A stretch of 53,661 nt of DNA from JANWZL01 sp037445185 (GCA_037445185.1 JBBIKZ010000004.1:1-53661), one strand, 5' to 3'; counted from the stretch's first letter, positions 1 to 12,464 are shown. The notes: generated by a model not told the origin, from the sequence alone. Program-made: numbers and translations.

Positions 1-151
1 CGCGCGCACAGACCCGAAAGCGGGCGCGTAGCGGCCTCACCTTCCGGGTGAGCGTGCTCGGAGGCGCAAACGTCAGGTTCCATGCGTCTTTGCGAAGGCC
101 AAGGAGCGGTCAACTGAGGTTTTTAGGTTCAAGTGAGCAGACCGGGAAGCG

Positions 152-1354
<1,203 letters not shown>

Positions 1355-1383
1355 GGCAGGGTTCAGGTTACAGGAGACGGGTT

Positions 1384-2088
1384 TCAGTTGAGGATGATCT
1401 GGATCAGGGCCAGCAGCTCGATGGCATGCAGGCCGAAGACCGTGGCGCACAGCGCGATGACGGCCTGGATCATGGGCCACAGGAAGACCCCGAGCAGACC
1501 GGTGAAGATGAGGGCGAGCAGGATGAACAGGCCGTAGGGTTCGACGCGGGCGAGGCCGTAGGCGAGCCGCGGCGGCAACAGGCTCACCGCGATGCGTCCG
1601 CCGTCCAGGGGCGGCACCGGCAGCAGGTTGAGTGACATCAGGATGGCGTTGATGAACACCCCAGCCGCCCCCATCAGCGCCAGCGGCATGGCGAAGGCGC
1701 TGCCCTGGATGAGGAAGGACAGCTTGATCATCGCCGTCCAGAACAAGGCCATGAGCAGGTTGGCGCCCGGCCCGGCGGCCGCCACCCACAACATGTCCTG
1801 CTTGGGGCGGTGCAGATTGCGGAAGTTGACCGGCACGGGTTTTGCCCAGCCGAACAGGATGCCGCCCGCACCCGCCAGCTTGGACAGCAACAGGATGCCC
1901 AAGGGCACCAGGATGGTCCCGACCGGATCGACATGGCGCAGCGGATTGAGGCTGATGCGCCCTGCCAGTTCGGCGGTGCGGTCGCCGAAACGGCGCGCGG
2001 CATAGCCGTGGGCGGCCTCGTGCAGGGTGATGGCGTAGACGACCGGCAGTGCGAACACGGCGATCTTCTGAATGAGGCTCAGCTCCAA
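1384..2088 (-). CDS. site-2 protease family (M50) membrane metalloprotease
   Basis: This is a polytopic inner-membrane zinc metalloprotease of family M50, the group that cuts membrane-embedded substrates. The zinc motif HEAAH lies in the first transmembrane helix at about residues 23-27, and the second conserved signature NLLPVPPLDGGR, with the third metal ligand, is at about residues 154-165. At 234 residues it is the short form without PDZ domains. Hydrophobic segments occur near residues 7-22, 55-75, 98-125, 135-158 and 185-230. It sits between the yciO-like gene and trpS, a neighbourhood common in proteobacteria, but its physiological substrate is unknown. Confidence 0.9.
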   Translation of the reverse strand: MELSLIQKIAVFALPVVYAITLHEAAHGYAARRFGDRTAELAGRISLNPLRHVDPVGTILVPLGILLLSKLAGAGGILFGWAKPVPVNFRNLHRPKQDMLWVAAAGPGANLLMALFWTAMIKLSFLIQGSAFAMPLALMGAAGVFINAILMSLNLLPVPPLDGGRIAVSLLPPRLAYGLARVEPYGLFILLALIFTGLLGVFLWPMIQAVIALCATVFGLHAIELLALIQIILN

Positions 2089-2119
2089 GATACGGACTGT
2101 CTCCCTAAATGCGCCTCAT

Positions 2120-2189
2120 ACGGCCGTGCCGAAGGACGCAAGCCCCCCAGCGGGGGCAGCGAAGGCCGTGCGCTCGGGGGCCGTTTCAT
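2120..2189 (-). repeat. 70-base palindromic intergenic repeat, copy A
   Basis: This segment begins ACGGCCGT(G)CCGAAGG, holds a C-run facing a G-run in its middle, and ends GGGGGCCGTTTCAT on the plus strand. A closely similar unit of 71 bases lies at 39886-39956 in the same orientation. Both copies follow directly on the stop codon of a minus-strand gene; here the repeat overlaps the TGA of the yciO-like gene. The wording matches a class of dispersed betaproteobacterial intergenic repeats I know from memory, so that family assignment is an inference. It may act as an mRNA-end hairpin. Confidence 0.6.
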
Positions 2190-2812
2190 TCCAGCCCCAG
2201 GAGGCGTGGATCGCCGCGGCCCCGCCTGATGACCTCGGGCGCCTCGCCGGTCAGATCGATGACCGTGGTGGGTTCCAGGCTGCAGGGGCCTGCGTCCAGG
2301 ATCACATCCAGCTGCTTCTCCAGGCGGCCCCGAATCTCCACGGCGTCGTTCATCGGCTGCTCGTCGTCCGGGAGGCTCAGGGTCATGGACAGGATGGGTT
2401 CGGTGAGCTCGGTCAGCAGGGCCGAGACCACGGCGTGGTCGGGCACCCGCAGGCCGATCGTGTTGCGCTTGGGGTGCAGCAGGCGCCGGGGCACCTCGCG
2501 GGTCGCCTCCAGGATGAAGGTGAAGCCGCCCGGCGTGGCGGCCTTGAGCAGGCGGTACTGGCGATTGTCCACCCTCGCGAAATGGGCGATCTCGGACAGA
2601 TCGCGGCAGACCAGGGTGAAGTGATGCCTGTCGTCCACCTGGCGGATGGCGCGGATGCGCTCCATGCCCTCCTTGTTGCCGATCATGCAACCCAACGCGT
2701 AGCTGGAGTCGGTGGGATAGGCCATGATGCCGCCGCCCCGCAGGATGCGCACCGTCTCGCGGATGAGGCGCGGCTGCGGGTTGTCCGGATGGACGCTGAA
2801 GTACTGGGCCAC
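2186..2812 (-). CDS. YciO/Sua5/YrdC family protein (L-threonylcarbamoyladenylate synthase-like)
   Basis: The 208-residue product is a single YrdC-type domain, the fold that binds double-stranded RNA and, in TsaC/Sua5, makes threonylcarbamoyl-AMP for the t6A modification of tRNA. The N-terminal motif GGGIMAYPTDSSYALGC and the central GLRVPDH are conserved family features. The length and the PHP-domain neighbour fit the YciO branch rather than TsaC, so enzymatic activity in t6A synthesis should not be assumed. The gene starts 10 bases after the PHP gene stop and reads toward the M50 protease and trpS, which suggests one operon. Confidence 0.88.
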   Translation of the reverse strand: MAQYFSVHPDNPQPRLIRETVRILRGGGIMAYPTDSSYALGCMIGNKEGMERIRAIRQVDDRHHFTLVCRDLSEIAHFARVDNRQYRLLKAATPGGFTFILEATREVPRRLLHPKRNTIGLRVPDHAVVSALLTELTEPILSMTLSLPDDEQPMNDAVEIRGRLEKQLDVILDAGPCSLEPTTVIDLTGEAPEVIRRGRGDPRLLGLE

Positions 2813-2822
2813 GGGCTCGGAA

Positions 2823-3650
2823 TCACCATGTGGCCCAGAGGGGGCGGCAGATCGACGGCAAAGGCATCAGCCGGCCCAATTCGCGCCCGCCCTCGCCGGG
2901 GGCGTGGAAGTCCGAGCCACAGGAGGCATACAGACCGAATTGATCCGCCAGTTCGGCGAAAACCGGCACCTGCTCGGGGGTATGGCTGCCGGTGACGACC
3001 TCGATCGCCTCGCCGCCCAGGTCGCGGAACTCCGCCAGCAGGGCACGCATTGTGTCCCGGCCGAAGCTGCAGCGACCGGGGTGGGCCAGCACCGCCTGCC
3101 CGCCAGCGGCATGGATCCAGCCCACCGCCTGGGACAGGCTGGCCCACTCATGCGGCACGTAGCCGGGCTTGCCCTTGACCAGATACTTCCGGAACACGGT
3201 CTTCACGTCCTTGACGTAGCCCTCCTCGGCCAGGAAGCGGGCGAAGTGGGTGCGGCCGATCAGGTCCGGGTTGACCGCATGGGCATAGGCCCCCGCCAGG
3301 GCGCCGGGGATGCCGATACGGGCGAGGGCCTCGCCCATCCGGTTCGCGCGCTCGGCACGCCCGGCCCGGTTGGCCTGCAGCCCGGCGAGGAGATCCGGGT
3401 GTTGCGGATCCACCCTCAGGCCTACCACGTGCAGGGTGTGTCCGCGCCAGGTCACGGAGATCTCCACGCCGGTGACGTAACGCAGCCCCAAGGCCTCGGC
3501 CGCCCTCGCCGCTTCGGCCTGGCCACGCACCTCGTCGTGGTCGGTCAGGGAGAGAACGTCGACCCCCTGCGCATGGGCACGCGCGACCAGGGCGGCAGGG
3601 CTGAGCACGCCATCGGACGCGGTCGAATGGCAGTGGAGGTCGAAAATCAC
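2823..3650 (-). CDS. PHP-domain phosphoesterase (TrpH/RNase AM-like)
   Basis: This PHP-type metal-dependent phosphoesterase corresponds to the family of E. coli TrpH/RNase AM, a 5'-3' exoribonuclease and 3',5'-nucleotide phosphatase. The metal-ligand motifs FDLHCHSTASDG at the N-terminus, SLTDHDE at about residue 38, VLAHPGR in the middle and CGSDFH near the C-terminus are all visible. The frame is open far upstream, so I chose the GTG at 3650, just before IFDLHCH; the start is uncertain because no Shine-Dalgarno sequence is evident. The product would be 275 residues. It is the first gene of the minus-strand cluster and is divergent from yciB. Confidence 0.88.
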   Translation of the reverse strand: MIFDLHCHSTASDGVLSPAALVARAHAQGVDVLSLTDHDEVRGQAEAARAAEALGLRYVTGVEISVTWRGHTLHVVGLRVDPQHPDLLAGLQANRAGRAERANRMGEALARIGIPGALAGAYAHAVNPDLIGRTHFARFLAEEGYVKDVKTVFRKYLVKGKPGYVPHEWASLSQAVGWIHAAGGQAVLAHPGRCSFGRDTMRALLAEFRDLGGEAIEVVTGSHTPEQVPVFAELADQFGLYASCGSDFHAPGEGGRELGRLMPLPSICRPLWATW

Positions 3651-3680
3651 CAGGAAATCAGGCTTGAGGGAGCGCTTGCT

Positions 3681-3686
3681 ATCATA
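3681..3686 (-). promoter_or_regulatory. candidate -10 box of the PHP-gene cluster inside a small palindrome
   Basis: On the minus strand TATGAT lies about 30 bases before the PHP gene start, inside the perfect dyad TTGCTATGATAGCAA (3676-3690). The -35 region is poor (TGGCCG at the expected distance). The dyad could be an operator, or could serve both divergent genes. This rests on sequence shape alone. Confidence 0.35.
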
Positions 3687-3734
3687 GCAAAATGGTCGCA
3701 GGCCGGCCATGCGGCCCATCGACACGACACCTCC

Positions 3735-4340
3735 ATGAAGCTGCTGTTCGACCTCTTCCCCGTCATTCTCTTCTTCGCCGCGTATCAGTTGGGCGCGGCC
3801 CACCCGAAAAGCGCCCAGGCCGCCCTGGACGCCTTCGGCGTGCACCTGCACGCGGCGGCCAAACCGGGTGTTTTCCTCGCCACGCTGGTGGCCATCCTGG
3901 CCACGCTGCTGCAGGTGGGCTGGGTCTGGCTGCGGCATCGCAGGGTGGAGGCCATGCTCTGGCTCTCTCTCGCACTGATCGTGGTGTTTGGCGGCGTCAC
4001 CCTCCTCCTGCAGGACGAGGTCTTCATCAAGTGGAAGCCGACCGTGCTGTACTGGATGTTCGCCCTCGCCCTGGGGCTGGCCCCGGTCCTGTTCGAGCGC
4101 AACCTCATCCGACTTCTGATGGAGCAGCAGGTCACCCTGCCCAATCCCGTCTGGGATAGACTCAACCTCGGCTGGACCGCCTTCTTCGTCTTCCTGGGGG
4201 TGGCCAATCTGTTTGTGGCCTATCAGTTTTCCACCGACACCTGGGTCAACTTCAAGCTGTTCGGCACCATGGGGCTGATGCTGGTCTTCATCCTCGGCCA
4301 GAGCTTCTACCTGACCCGACACATCAAGGAGAGCGAATGA
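3735..4340 (+). CDS. yciB: inner-membrane protein YciB / septation protein A
   Basis: This is an inner-membrane protein of the YciB/IspA (intracellular septation A) family, implicated in envelope and cell-division integrity. The 201 residues begin with the family hallmark MKLLFDLFPVILFFAAY and contain about five to six hydrophobic helices, separated by the conserved KWKPTVLYW and RLNLGWTAFF blocks. The ATG at 3735 is fixed by this N-terminal match, although the upstream bases lack a strong Shine-Dalgarno sequence. The stop overlaps the yciI start in ATGA, so translation is probably coupled through yciB-yciI-bolA. Confidence 0.94.
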   Translation: MKLLFDLFPVILFFAAYQLGAAHPKSAQAALDAFGVHLHAAAKPGVFLATLVAILATLLQVGWVWLRHRRVEAMLWLSLALIVVFGGVTLLLQDEVFIKWKPTVLYWMFALALGLAPVLFERNLIRLLMEQQVTLPNPVWDRLNLGWTAFFVFLGVANLFVAYQFSTDTWVNFKLFGTMGLMLVFILGQSFYLTRHIKESE

Positions 4341-4642
4341 ACCGCTATTACGCCATCGTCGGCGAGGACGTGCCGGACAGCCTGCCCCTGCGACAGGCCG
4401 CCCGTCCCGCACACCTGGCGCGTCTCGAGGCCCTGCGGGATGAGGGGCGGCTCCTCCTGGCCGGCCCTTTCCCGGCCATCGACGGCCCCGATCCGGGGCC
4501 GGCCGGTTTCAGCGGCAGCCTCATCGTGGCCGCATTCGAGAGCCTCGAGTCGGCGCGCGCCTGGGCCGATGCCGACCCCTACGCAGCCGCCGGCGTCTAT
4601 GCACGGGTCAGCGTCCGACCGTTCGAGAAGGTGCTGCCATGA
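4337..4642 (+). CDS. yciI: YciI family protein
   Basis: This small cytoplasmic protein of 101 residues carries the YciI/ferredoxin-like alpha-beta domain. The conserved pattern runs from YYAIVGEDVPDSLPLR through ARPAHLARLEAL and LLLAGPFPA to the C-terminal DPYAAAGVYARVSVRPFEKV. The His in RPAHLARL and the Asp of ADPYA are the residues usually discussed as active-site-like, but the biochemical role is not established for most members. It overlaps yciB and bolA by four bases each, a linkage seen in many proteobacteria. Confidence 0.9.
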   Translation: MNRYYAIVGEDVPDSLPLRQAARPAHLARLEALRDEGRLLLAGPFPAIDGPDPGPAGFSGSLIVAAFESLESARAWADADPYAAAGVYARVSVRPFEKVLP

Positions 4643-4911
4643 AGGGTGCCGACACCGAGGCGCTGATGCGCACCTGCCTGGCCAGCCTGGAGCCCGAGTC
4701 GGTGGAGATCACCGACGAGAGTGCCCTGCACGCCGGGCACGCGGGCGCCCGCTCCGGTGGTGGGCACTTTCAGCTCACCATCGTCTCCAAGCACTTTACC
4801 CACCTCAATTCGGTGTCCCGTCATCGTCTGGTCTACCAGGCGCTCGGGCCGCTCATGGGCAGCCGCATCCACGCCCTCGGCATCACCGCACTGAGCCCCG
4901 ACGAACTCTGA
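4639..4911 (+). CDS. bolA: BolA family protein
   Basis: The 90-residue product has the BolA/IbaG fold, which pairs with monothiol glutaredoxins to bind [2Fe-2S] clusters and can also act as a transcription regulator. The signature block GGHFQLTIVSKHFTHLNSVSRH, the family's conserved histidine region, followed by RLVYQALGPLM, is clear. It begins within the ATGA overlap with yciI and ends 22 bases before the peptidyl-prolyl isomerase gene. I cannot say from sequence whether it behaves like BolA or IbaG. Confidence 0.93.
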   Translation: MKGADTEALMRTCLASLEPESVEITDESALHAGHAGARSGGGHFQLTIVSKHFTHLNSVSRHRLVYQALGPLMGSRIHALGITALSPDEL

Positions 4912-4933
4912 ATTCACCCAGCAAAGGATAGCA

Positions 4934-5734
4934 ATGAAACGCCACCCTGCACTGCTTCTGCTCGCCTGCCTCGCCCTCGGCACGGGCCCGGCCCAGGCCG
5001 ATTCCGCCACCGACACGGCCAAGCCCATCGCCGTGGTCAATGGCGTGGCAATACCGCCCCTGTATGCCGAATTCCTGCGCACTGCCCGCCAGGCCAGGGG
5101 GCAACCCATGGAGGCATTGACTGATGCGAATATCCGCGAGGCACTGGTAATGGCCGAAGTGCTCGCGCAGGAGGCCCAGCGCGTCGGTCTGGACAAGGAC
5201 CCGCGCATCAGCGCCCTGATCGATTTCCAGCGCAAGGAACTGCTGGGCAGGGCCTTACTGGAGGATCATCTGCGCAAAAACCCGATCAGCGAGGAAACGG
5301 TCCGCGCCGAATACACCAAGGCGAAGGAGCGCGCCGGAGACACGGAATACCGTGTGCGGCACATCCTGGTGCCGAGCGAGAAGGAAGCGCGCGACATCAT
5401 CGCCCGCATCAAGACCCGCAAGGCCAAATTCGAGGACCTGGCCAGGCAGTTCTCGAAGGACCCGTCGGCTGGAAACGGCGGCGATCTCGGCTGGGTCGCG
5501 CCCGCCGGCCTGGTCGCCGAATTCGCCGAGGCGATGACCAAGCTCAAAAAGGGCCAATTGGGCGACAACCCGGTGCAGACTCGCTTCGGCTGGCACGTCA
5601 TCCGACTCGACGATGTCCGCTCCCTGCAATTCCCATCCTACGAGCAGGCCCGCGATCGCATCGTGCAGCAGCTGCAACAGATCGCCGTCCGCAACTACGC
5701 GCGCGAACTGAGCAGCAAGGCGAAGGTGGAGTGA
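4934..5734 (+). CDS. periplasmic peptidyl-prolyl cis-trans isomerase, parvulin/PpiC type
   Basis: This exported folding catalyst helps mature envelope proteins. A signal peptide covers roughly residues 1-22 (charged MKRH, hydrophobic stretch, cleavage near AQA-DS). A SurA_N-like helical segment follows (residues 30-120). A parvulin domain spans about residues 135-230, with its hallmark EYRVRHILVPSEKEA, AKFEDLARQFSKDPSA and GGDLGWV blocks. An AAGGA Shine-Dalgarno lies eight bases before the ATG. It closes the yciB-yciI-bolA-ppi group, an arrangement common in beta- and gammaproteobacteria. Confidence 0.93.
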   Translation: MKRHPALLLLACLALGTGPAQADSATDTAKPIAVVNGVAIPPLYAEFLRTARQARGQPMEALTDANIREALVMAEVLAQEAQRVGLDKDPRISALIDFQRKELLGRALLEDHLRKNPISEETVRAEYTKAKERAGDTEYRVRHILVPSEKEARDIIARIKTRKAKFEDLARQFSKDPSAGNGGDLGWVAPAGLVAEFAEAMTKLKKGQLGDNPVQTRFGWHVIRLDDVRSLQFPSYEQARDRIVQQLQQIAVRNYARELSSKAKVE

Positions 5735-5975
5735 ACCCGCTTTACCGAACTTTGATTGTCTAACATAGCGACCAAACAGGGGCCACAGGCCGGCCTTCAG
5801 GCAGTCGATGGTGTTGTTACGATTGACGTGCCCGAACACGGTAATGGTCGACCGCTCGCCTGCGTGCTGAGTTGTGTGTGATGGCGATAAACCGTGAGAT
5901 GCGTCGGTTTGGTTCGGTCGCCGATCGTTGTGATAAGATACCCAACCGCATGCCGGATATTCGATCTAGACCACG
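5735..5975. other. intergenic region with coding-like minus-strand remnant
   Basis: This 241-base gap lies between the isomerase and the hfq-like gene. Between about 5745 and 5850 the minus strand has an open frame with natural-looking composition (for example FGHVNRNNTIDCLKAGLW) that runs into the antisense of the isomerase gene. It may be a decayed gene or mobile-element fragment; I do not recognise it. The right part holds the candidate promoter of the hfq-like gene. Confidence 0.35.
5931..5939 (+). promoter_or_regulatory. candidate extended -10 promoter of the hfq-like gene
   Basis: TGA followed by TAAGAT forms an extended -10 element (TGn plus a four-of-six hexamer). It predicts a leader of about 30 bases before the ATG at 5976. 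No good -35 hexamer is found at 17 bases, which fits the extended -10 class. This is a sequence-based guess. Confidence 0.4.
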
Positions 5976-6230
5976 ATGAGCGAAAAAGAACGCCACAACC
6001 TGCAGGACATGTTCCTCAACACCCTGCGCAAGGAACATATCCCCTGCGCCATATTCCTGGTCAATGGCATCAAGCTGGTGGGCAAGATCGAATCCTTCGA
6101 TCAGTACATGGTGCTGTTGCGCGGCAACTATCAGGCCGTGCAGGCCATCTTCAAACACGCCATCTCCACCGTATCGCCCATGCGGCAGGTCAGCCTGCCG
6201 CCCAGGTATGCCGGCAAGCCGGAAGCGTAA
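5976..6230 (+). CDS. hfq: divergent Hfq/Sm-like RNA-binding protein
   Basis: This is an 84-residue Sm-fold protein of the Hfq family, which forms hexameric rings that bind sRNAs and mRNAs. Key residues align with classical Hfq: LQDMFLNTLRKE at the N-terminal helix (Gln10), IFLVNGIKL and IESFDQY for the Sm1 motif (Phe41, Tyr44), and FKHAISTV for Sm2 (Lys60, His61). Two differences stand out: the segment between the Sm1 LL and KHAISTV is two residues longer than in E. coli Hfq, and the usual Tyr before KH is Phe. It is not next to miaA or hflX, the normal hfq neighbours, so it is probably a second paralog. No Shine-Dalgarno is visible. Confidence 0.88.
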   Translation: MSEKERHNLQDMFLNTLRKEHIPCAIFLVNGIKLVGKIESFDQYMVLLRGNYQAVQAIFKHAISTVSPMRQVSLPPRYAGKPEA

Positions 6231-6629
6231 ACCCGGCCACCGGGGCGTCCATCGGGCAGCCTTGCTCAGCGCTCGTGGCTGTGCGCTGGCTGTAATGTCC
6301 ACCCGTCTGAGTGAACCAGCCATGGCCGGCAGGCAGCCCCAGACATGAACGCAATGCGCCTGACATGAATGGTTGCCACCCCCCCAGCCTTTCTGTGGGC
6401 CACGCGCCCATTCCTCGCTGCACTTGGGTCGAGCACTGCATGCTGTCTTGCGCCCAGTGGTCTGCTCCCGCCAGCGGGCAAGGGGCGCTTGGAGATTGGC
6501 CGTCGCCGACTTTCACGGCAGCCATACGACCAGTAACGAGGTAATGGTCGGTGGCTGCCGCCAATGGCCGTGGCCAAACCTTGTGTCAAAGCCAGGGATA
6601 CTCGGCATGGCCCGCGTGGCGCGCAACCA
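6231..6629. other. 399-base region without a convincing gene
   Basis: This is the largest unexplained gap in the window, between the hfq-like gene and the end of gyrA. Short frames on both strands lack start signals and recognisable motifs. It contains a direct repeat GACATGAA (about 6338-6368) and a long hairpin at 6516-6560, described separately. The composition is less strongly coding than the flanks. It may be a decayed repeat element or house a small RNA; nothing firmer can be said. Confidence 0.5.
6516..6560 (-). repeat. long hairpin downstream of gyrA
   Basis: CGGCAGCCA (6516-6524) pairs with TGGCTGCCG (6552-6560), and inside it CGACCA (6527-6532) pairs with TGGTCG (6545-6550). This leaves a 2/1 internal loop and a 12-base apical loop. 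The outer flanks (TTGGCC and GGCCAA) can extend the stem imperfectly. It lies 70 bases past the gyrA stop. There is no T-run, so it is not a standard intrinsic terminator; mRNA 3'-end protection, a mobile-element end or a structured RNA remain possible. Confidence 0.55.
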
Positions 6630-9173
<2,544 letters not shown>

Positions 9174-9286
9174 TGGGGAGGGGGTTATAGGTGTTGAAAT
9201 AAGCCGGAAATTTTACCATGCGGCCTGCCCCCGCCCCGGCGCCTGCGCGTACCCCTTGTGCGCGGCAGGGAGTGGCCCGTACGATC

Positions 9287-10615
9287 ATGCCCATGCCGCC
9301 AGCCCTGGACGTCGATCTGCGCATCGATCCGACCTGGATCATCCCAGTGGATTCCGATGCTGCGGTCCTCACCGACCATGCCGTCGTCGTCGACGCCGGC
9401 CGCATCCTGGACATCCTGCCCGGGGGCGATGCCGATGCCCGCTACCGGGCACGAACCCACCGTCGCCTGGCCGACCACGCCCTCATCCCGGGGCTCGTCA
9501 ACCTGCACACCCATGCGGCCATGACCCTGCTCAGGGGTTATGCCGACGATCTTCCCCTCATGACCTGGCTGCAGGGGCACATCTGGCCGGCCGAACGGCG
9601 CTGGGTATCGCGCGAATTCGTCCTCGACGGCACGCGGCTCGCCTGTCTGGAGATGCTCAAAGGCGGCATCACCTGTTTCAACGACATGTACTTCTTTCCC
9701 GAGGCCACCGTTGAAGCGGCCGTCGAGGCCGGGATGCGGGTGGTCGCGGGCATCATCGTCATCGACTTCCCCTCCAACTACGCGGCCGACCTCGATGCCT
9801 ATCTGGACAAGGGGCTGGCGATGCGCGACGCGCTACGCCATGAGGCCAGGGTCAGTTTCTGCATGGCCCCGCATGCCCCCTATTCCGTGAGCGACCGCAG
9901 TCTGGAAAAGCTCTTCGTCTACGCCAGGCAGCTGGACCTGCCCATCCACATCCACGTCCACGAGACCCACGAGGAGCTTCGCCAGAGCGAAGAGCAACAC
10001 GGGGTCAGGCCCCTGGCCCGCCTGCGCCATCTCGGTCTGCTGGGACCGGATTTCATCGCCGTGCACGCCGTGCACCTGCTGGCGGCGGAGATCGACCTGC
10101 TGGCGGAACATGGTTGCCATGTCGCCCACTGCCCCACCTCCAACCTGAAACTCGCCAGCGGCATCGCGCCCACGACCGAGCTGCTGGCCAAGGGCGTGAA
10201 CGTCGGGCTCGGGACCGACGGCGCGGCCAGCAACAACCGTCTGGACTGCTGGCAGGAGATGCGTCTGGCAGCCCTGTTGGCCAAAGGGGTGAGCGGGCGA
10301 CCGGAGGCCCTGCCCGCCCACCAGGCCCTGCGCATGGCGACCCTGGACGGCGCACGCGCCCTCGGTTTGGACACGCGCATCGGCTCGATCACGATCGGCA
10401 AAGAGGCCGACCTCGCCGCCGTGGACCTCTCCGGTCCCGCCACCCAACCATGCTTCGACCCGATCTCTCAGCTCGTCTACAGCGCCGGGCGCGAGGATGT
10501 CACCCATGTCTGGGTGGCCGGCCAGGAGGTGGTGCGGGACCGCCGTTGCCTGACCCTGGACGAGGGCGAGGTCCTCGCCGGTGCGCAGCGCTGGCGGCAG
10601 CACCTGAGCCCCTGA
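9287..10615 (+). CDS. mtaD: TRZ/ATZ-type amidohydrolase, probable 5-methylthioadenosine/S-adenosylhomocysteine deaminase
   Basis: This metal-dependent amidohydrolase probably deaminates methylthioadenosine or S-adenosylhomocysteine to the inosyl forms. The TIM-barrel metal ligands are visible: NLHTHAAM near residues 67-74, HIHVHE in the middle, and GTDGAASNN for the last aspartate. The frame is open to 9218, but family members of about 440 residues start shortly before the DLRIDPTWIIPVD segment, so the ATG at 9287 (442 residues) was preferred; the ATG at 9293 is also possible. Its end overlaps the convergent rluE-like frame by 116 bases. The ubiG neighbour often seen with this gene is absent. 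Confidence 0.87.
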   Translation: MPMPPALDVDLRIDPTWIIPVDSDAAVLTDHAVVVDAGRILDILPGGDADARYRARTHRRLADHALIPGLVNLHTHAAMTLLRGYADDLPLMTWLQGHIWPAERRWVSREFVLDGTRLACLEMLKGGITCFNDMYFFPEATVEAAVEAGMRVVAGIIVIDFPSNYAADLDAYLDKGLAMRDALRHEARVSFCMAPHAPYSVSDRSLEKLFVYARQLDLPIHIHVHETHEELRQSEEQHGVRPLARLRHLGLLGPDFIAVHAVHLLAAEIDLLAEHGCHVAHCPTSNLKLASGIAPTTELLAKGVNVGLGTDGAASNNRLDCWQEMRLAALLAKGVSGRPEALPAHQALRMATLDGARALGLDTRIGSITIGKEADLAAVDLSGPATQPCFDPISQLVYSAGREDVTHVWVAGQEVVRDRRCLTLDEGEVLAGAQRWRQHLSP

Positions 10616-11195
10616 GCAGTCCGCCCATCTCTTCTTCCCTCACCGCCACCTCCCGCCACTGTCCGGGCGCAAGCCCATCCACGGTCCAGGGCCCGATCGC
10701 CCAGCGGATGAGACGCAGGGTCGGGTGGCCCACCTTGGCGGTCATGCGGCGCACCTGACGATTCTTGCCTTCCGTGAGCCGGATGCGCAGCCAGGCCGTC
10801 GGGATCAACTTTCGCTCGCGGATCGGCGGATTGCGCGGCCAGAGTCCTTCAGGTGCGGGCATCACCTCGACCTCGGCCGGCCGGGTGACGAAGTCGCCTA
10901 GGTCGACCCCGCGGCGCAGCTGCGCGAGCGCCTGCCCGGACGGCACCCCCTCGACCTGCACCCAGTAGGTCTTGGGTCGCTTGTGACGTGGATCCGTCAG
11001 CCGATGCTGGAGCCGGCCATCGTCGGTTAGAATCAACAGACCTTCGCTGTCCCTGTCCAGCCGGCCGGCGGCATAGACCCCGGGCACGCGGACGTAGTCC
11101 CCCAGGCCGGGATGTCCGTCATGCGGCGTGAACTGGCTCAGCACGCCATAGGGCTTGTTGAACAGGATTAGACGGCCCAACGGATTTCTTTCCAC
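10500..11195 (-). CDS. rluE: RluE-like 23S rRNA pseudouridine synthase
   Basis: This RsuA/RluE-type pseudouridine synthase isomerises a uridine in 23S rRNA (U2457 for E. coli RluE). The domain begins LILFNKPYGVLSQFTPHDGHP, and the catalytic motif AAGRLDRDSEGLLILTDDG contains the nucleophilic Asp. LTEGKNRQVRRM follows. No ATG precedes the domain; GTG at 11195 is used here and TTG at 11180, preceded by GGAAAG, is an equally good start. The family would normally end near WREVAV, but the frame runs about 45 residues further as a Gly/Pro/Arg-rich tail antisense to the deaminase gene. It is divergent from icd, with starts only 12 bases apart. Confidence 0.85.
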   Translation of the reverse strand: MERNPLGRLILFNKPYGVLSQFTPHDGHPGLGDYVRVPGVYAAGRLDRDSEGLLILTDDGRLQHRLTDPRHKRPKTYWVQVEGVPSGQALAQLRRGVDLGDFVTRPAEVEVMPAPEGLWPRNPPIRERKLIPTAWLRIRLTEGKNRQVRRMTAKVGHPTLRLIRWAIGPWTVDGLAPGQWREVAVREEEMGGLLRGSGAAASAAHRRGPRPRPGSGNGGPAPPPGRPPRHG

Positions 11196-11207
11196 ACAGG
11201 AGCGCAC

Positions 11208-12451
<1,244 letters not shown>

Positions 12452-12464
<13 letters not shown>

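Noticed and set aside
1..151. Start of scpA or another gene after trpS
   Set aside because: No frame with a start, ribosome site or motif was found; only weak small hairpins such as CTCACC/GGTGAG are seen.
1355..1789. N-terminal extension of the trpS frame by 145 residues
   Set aside because: The extension is antisense-like within the M50 protease gene, and the TrpS family starts at 1354.
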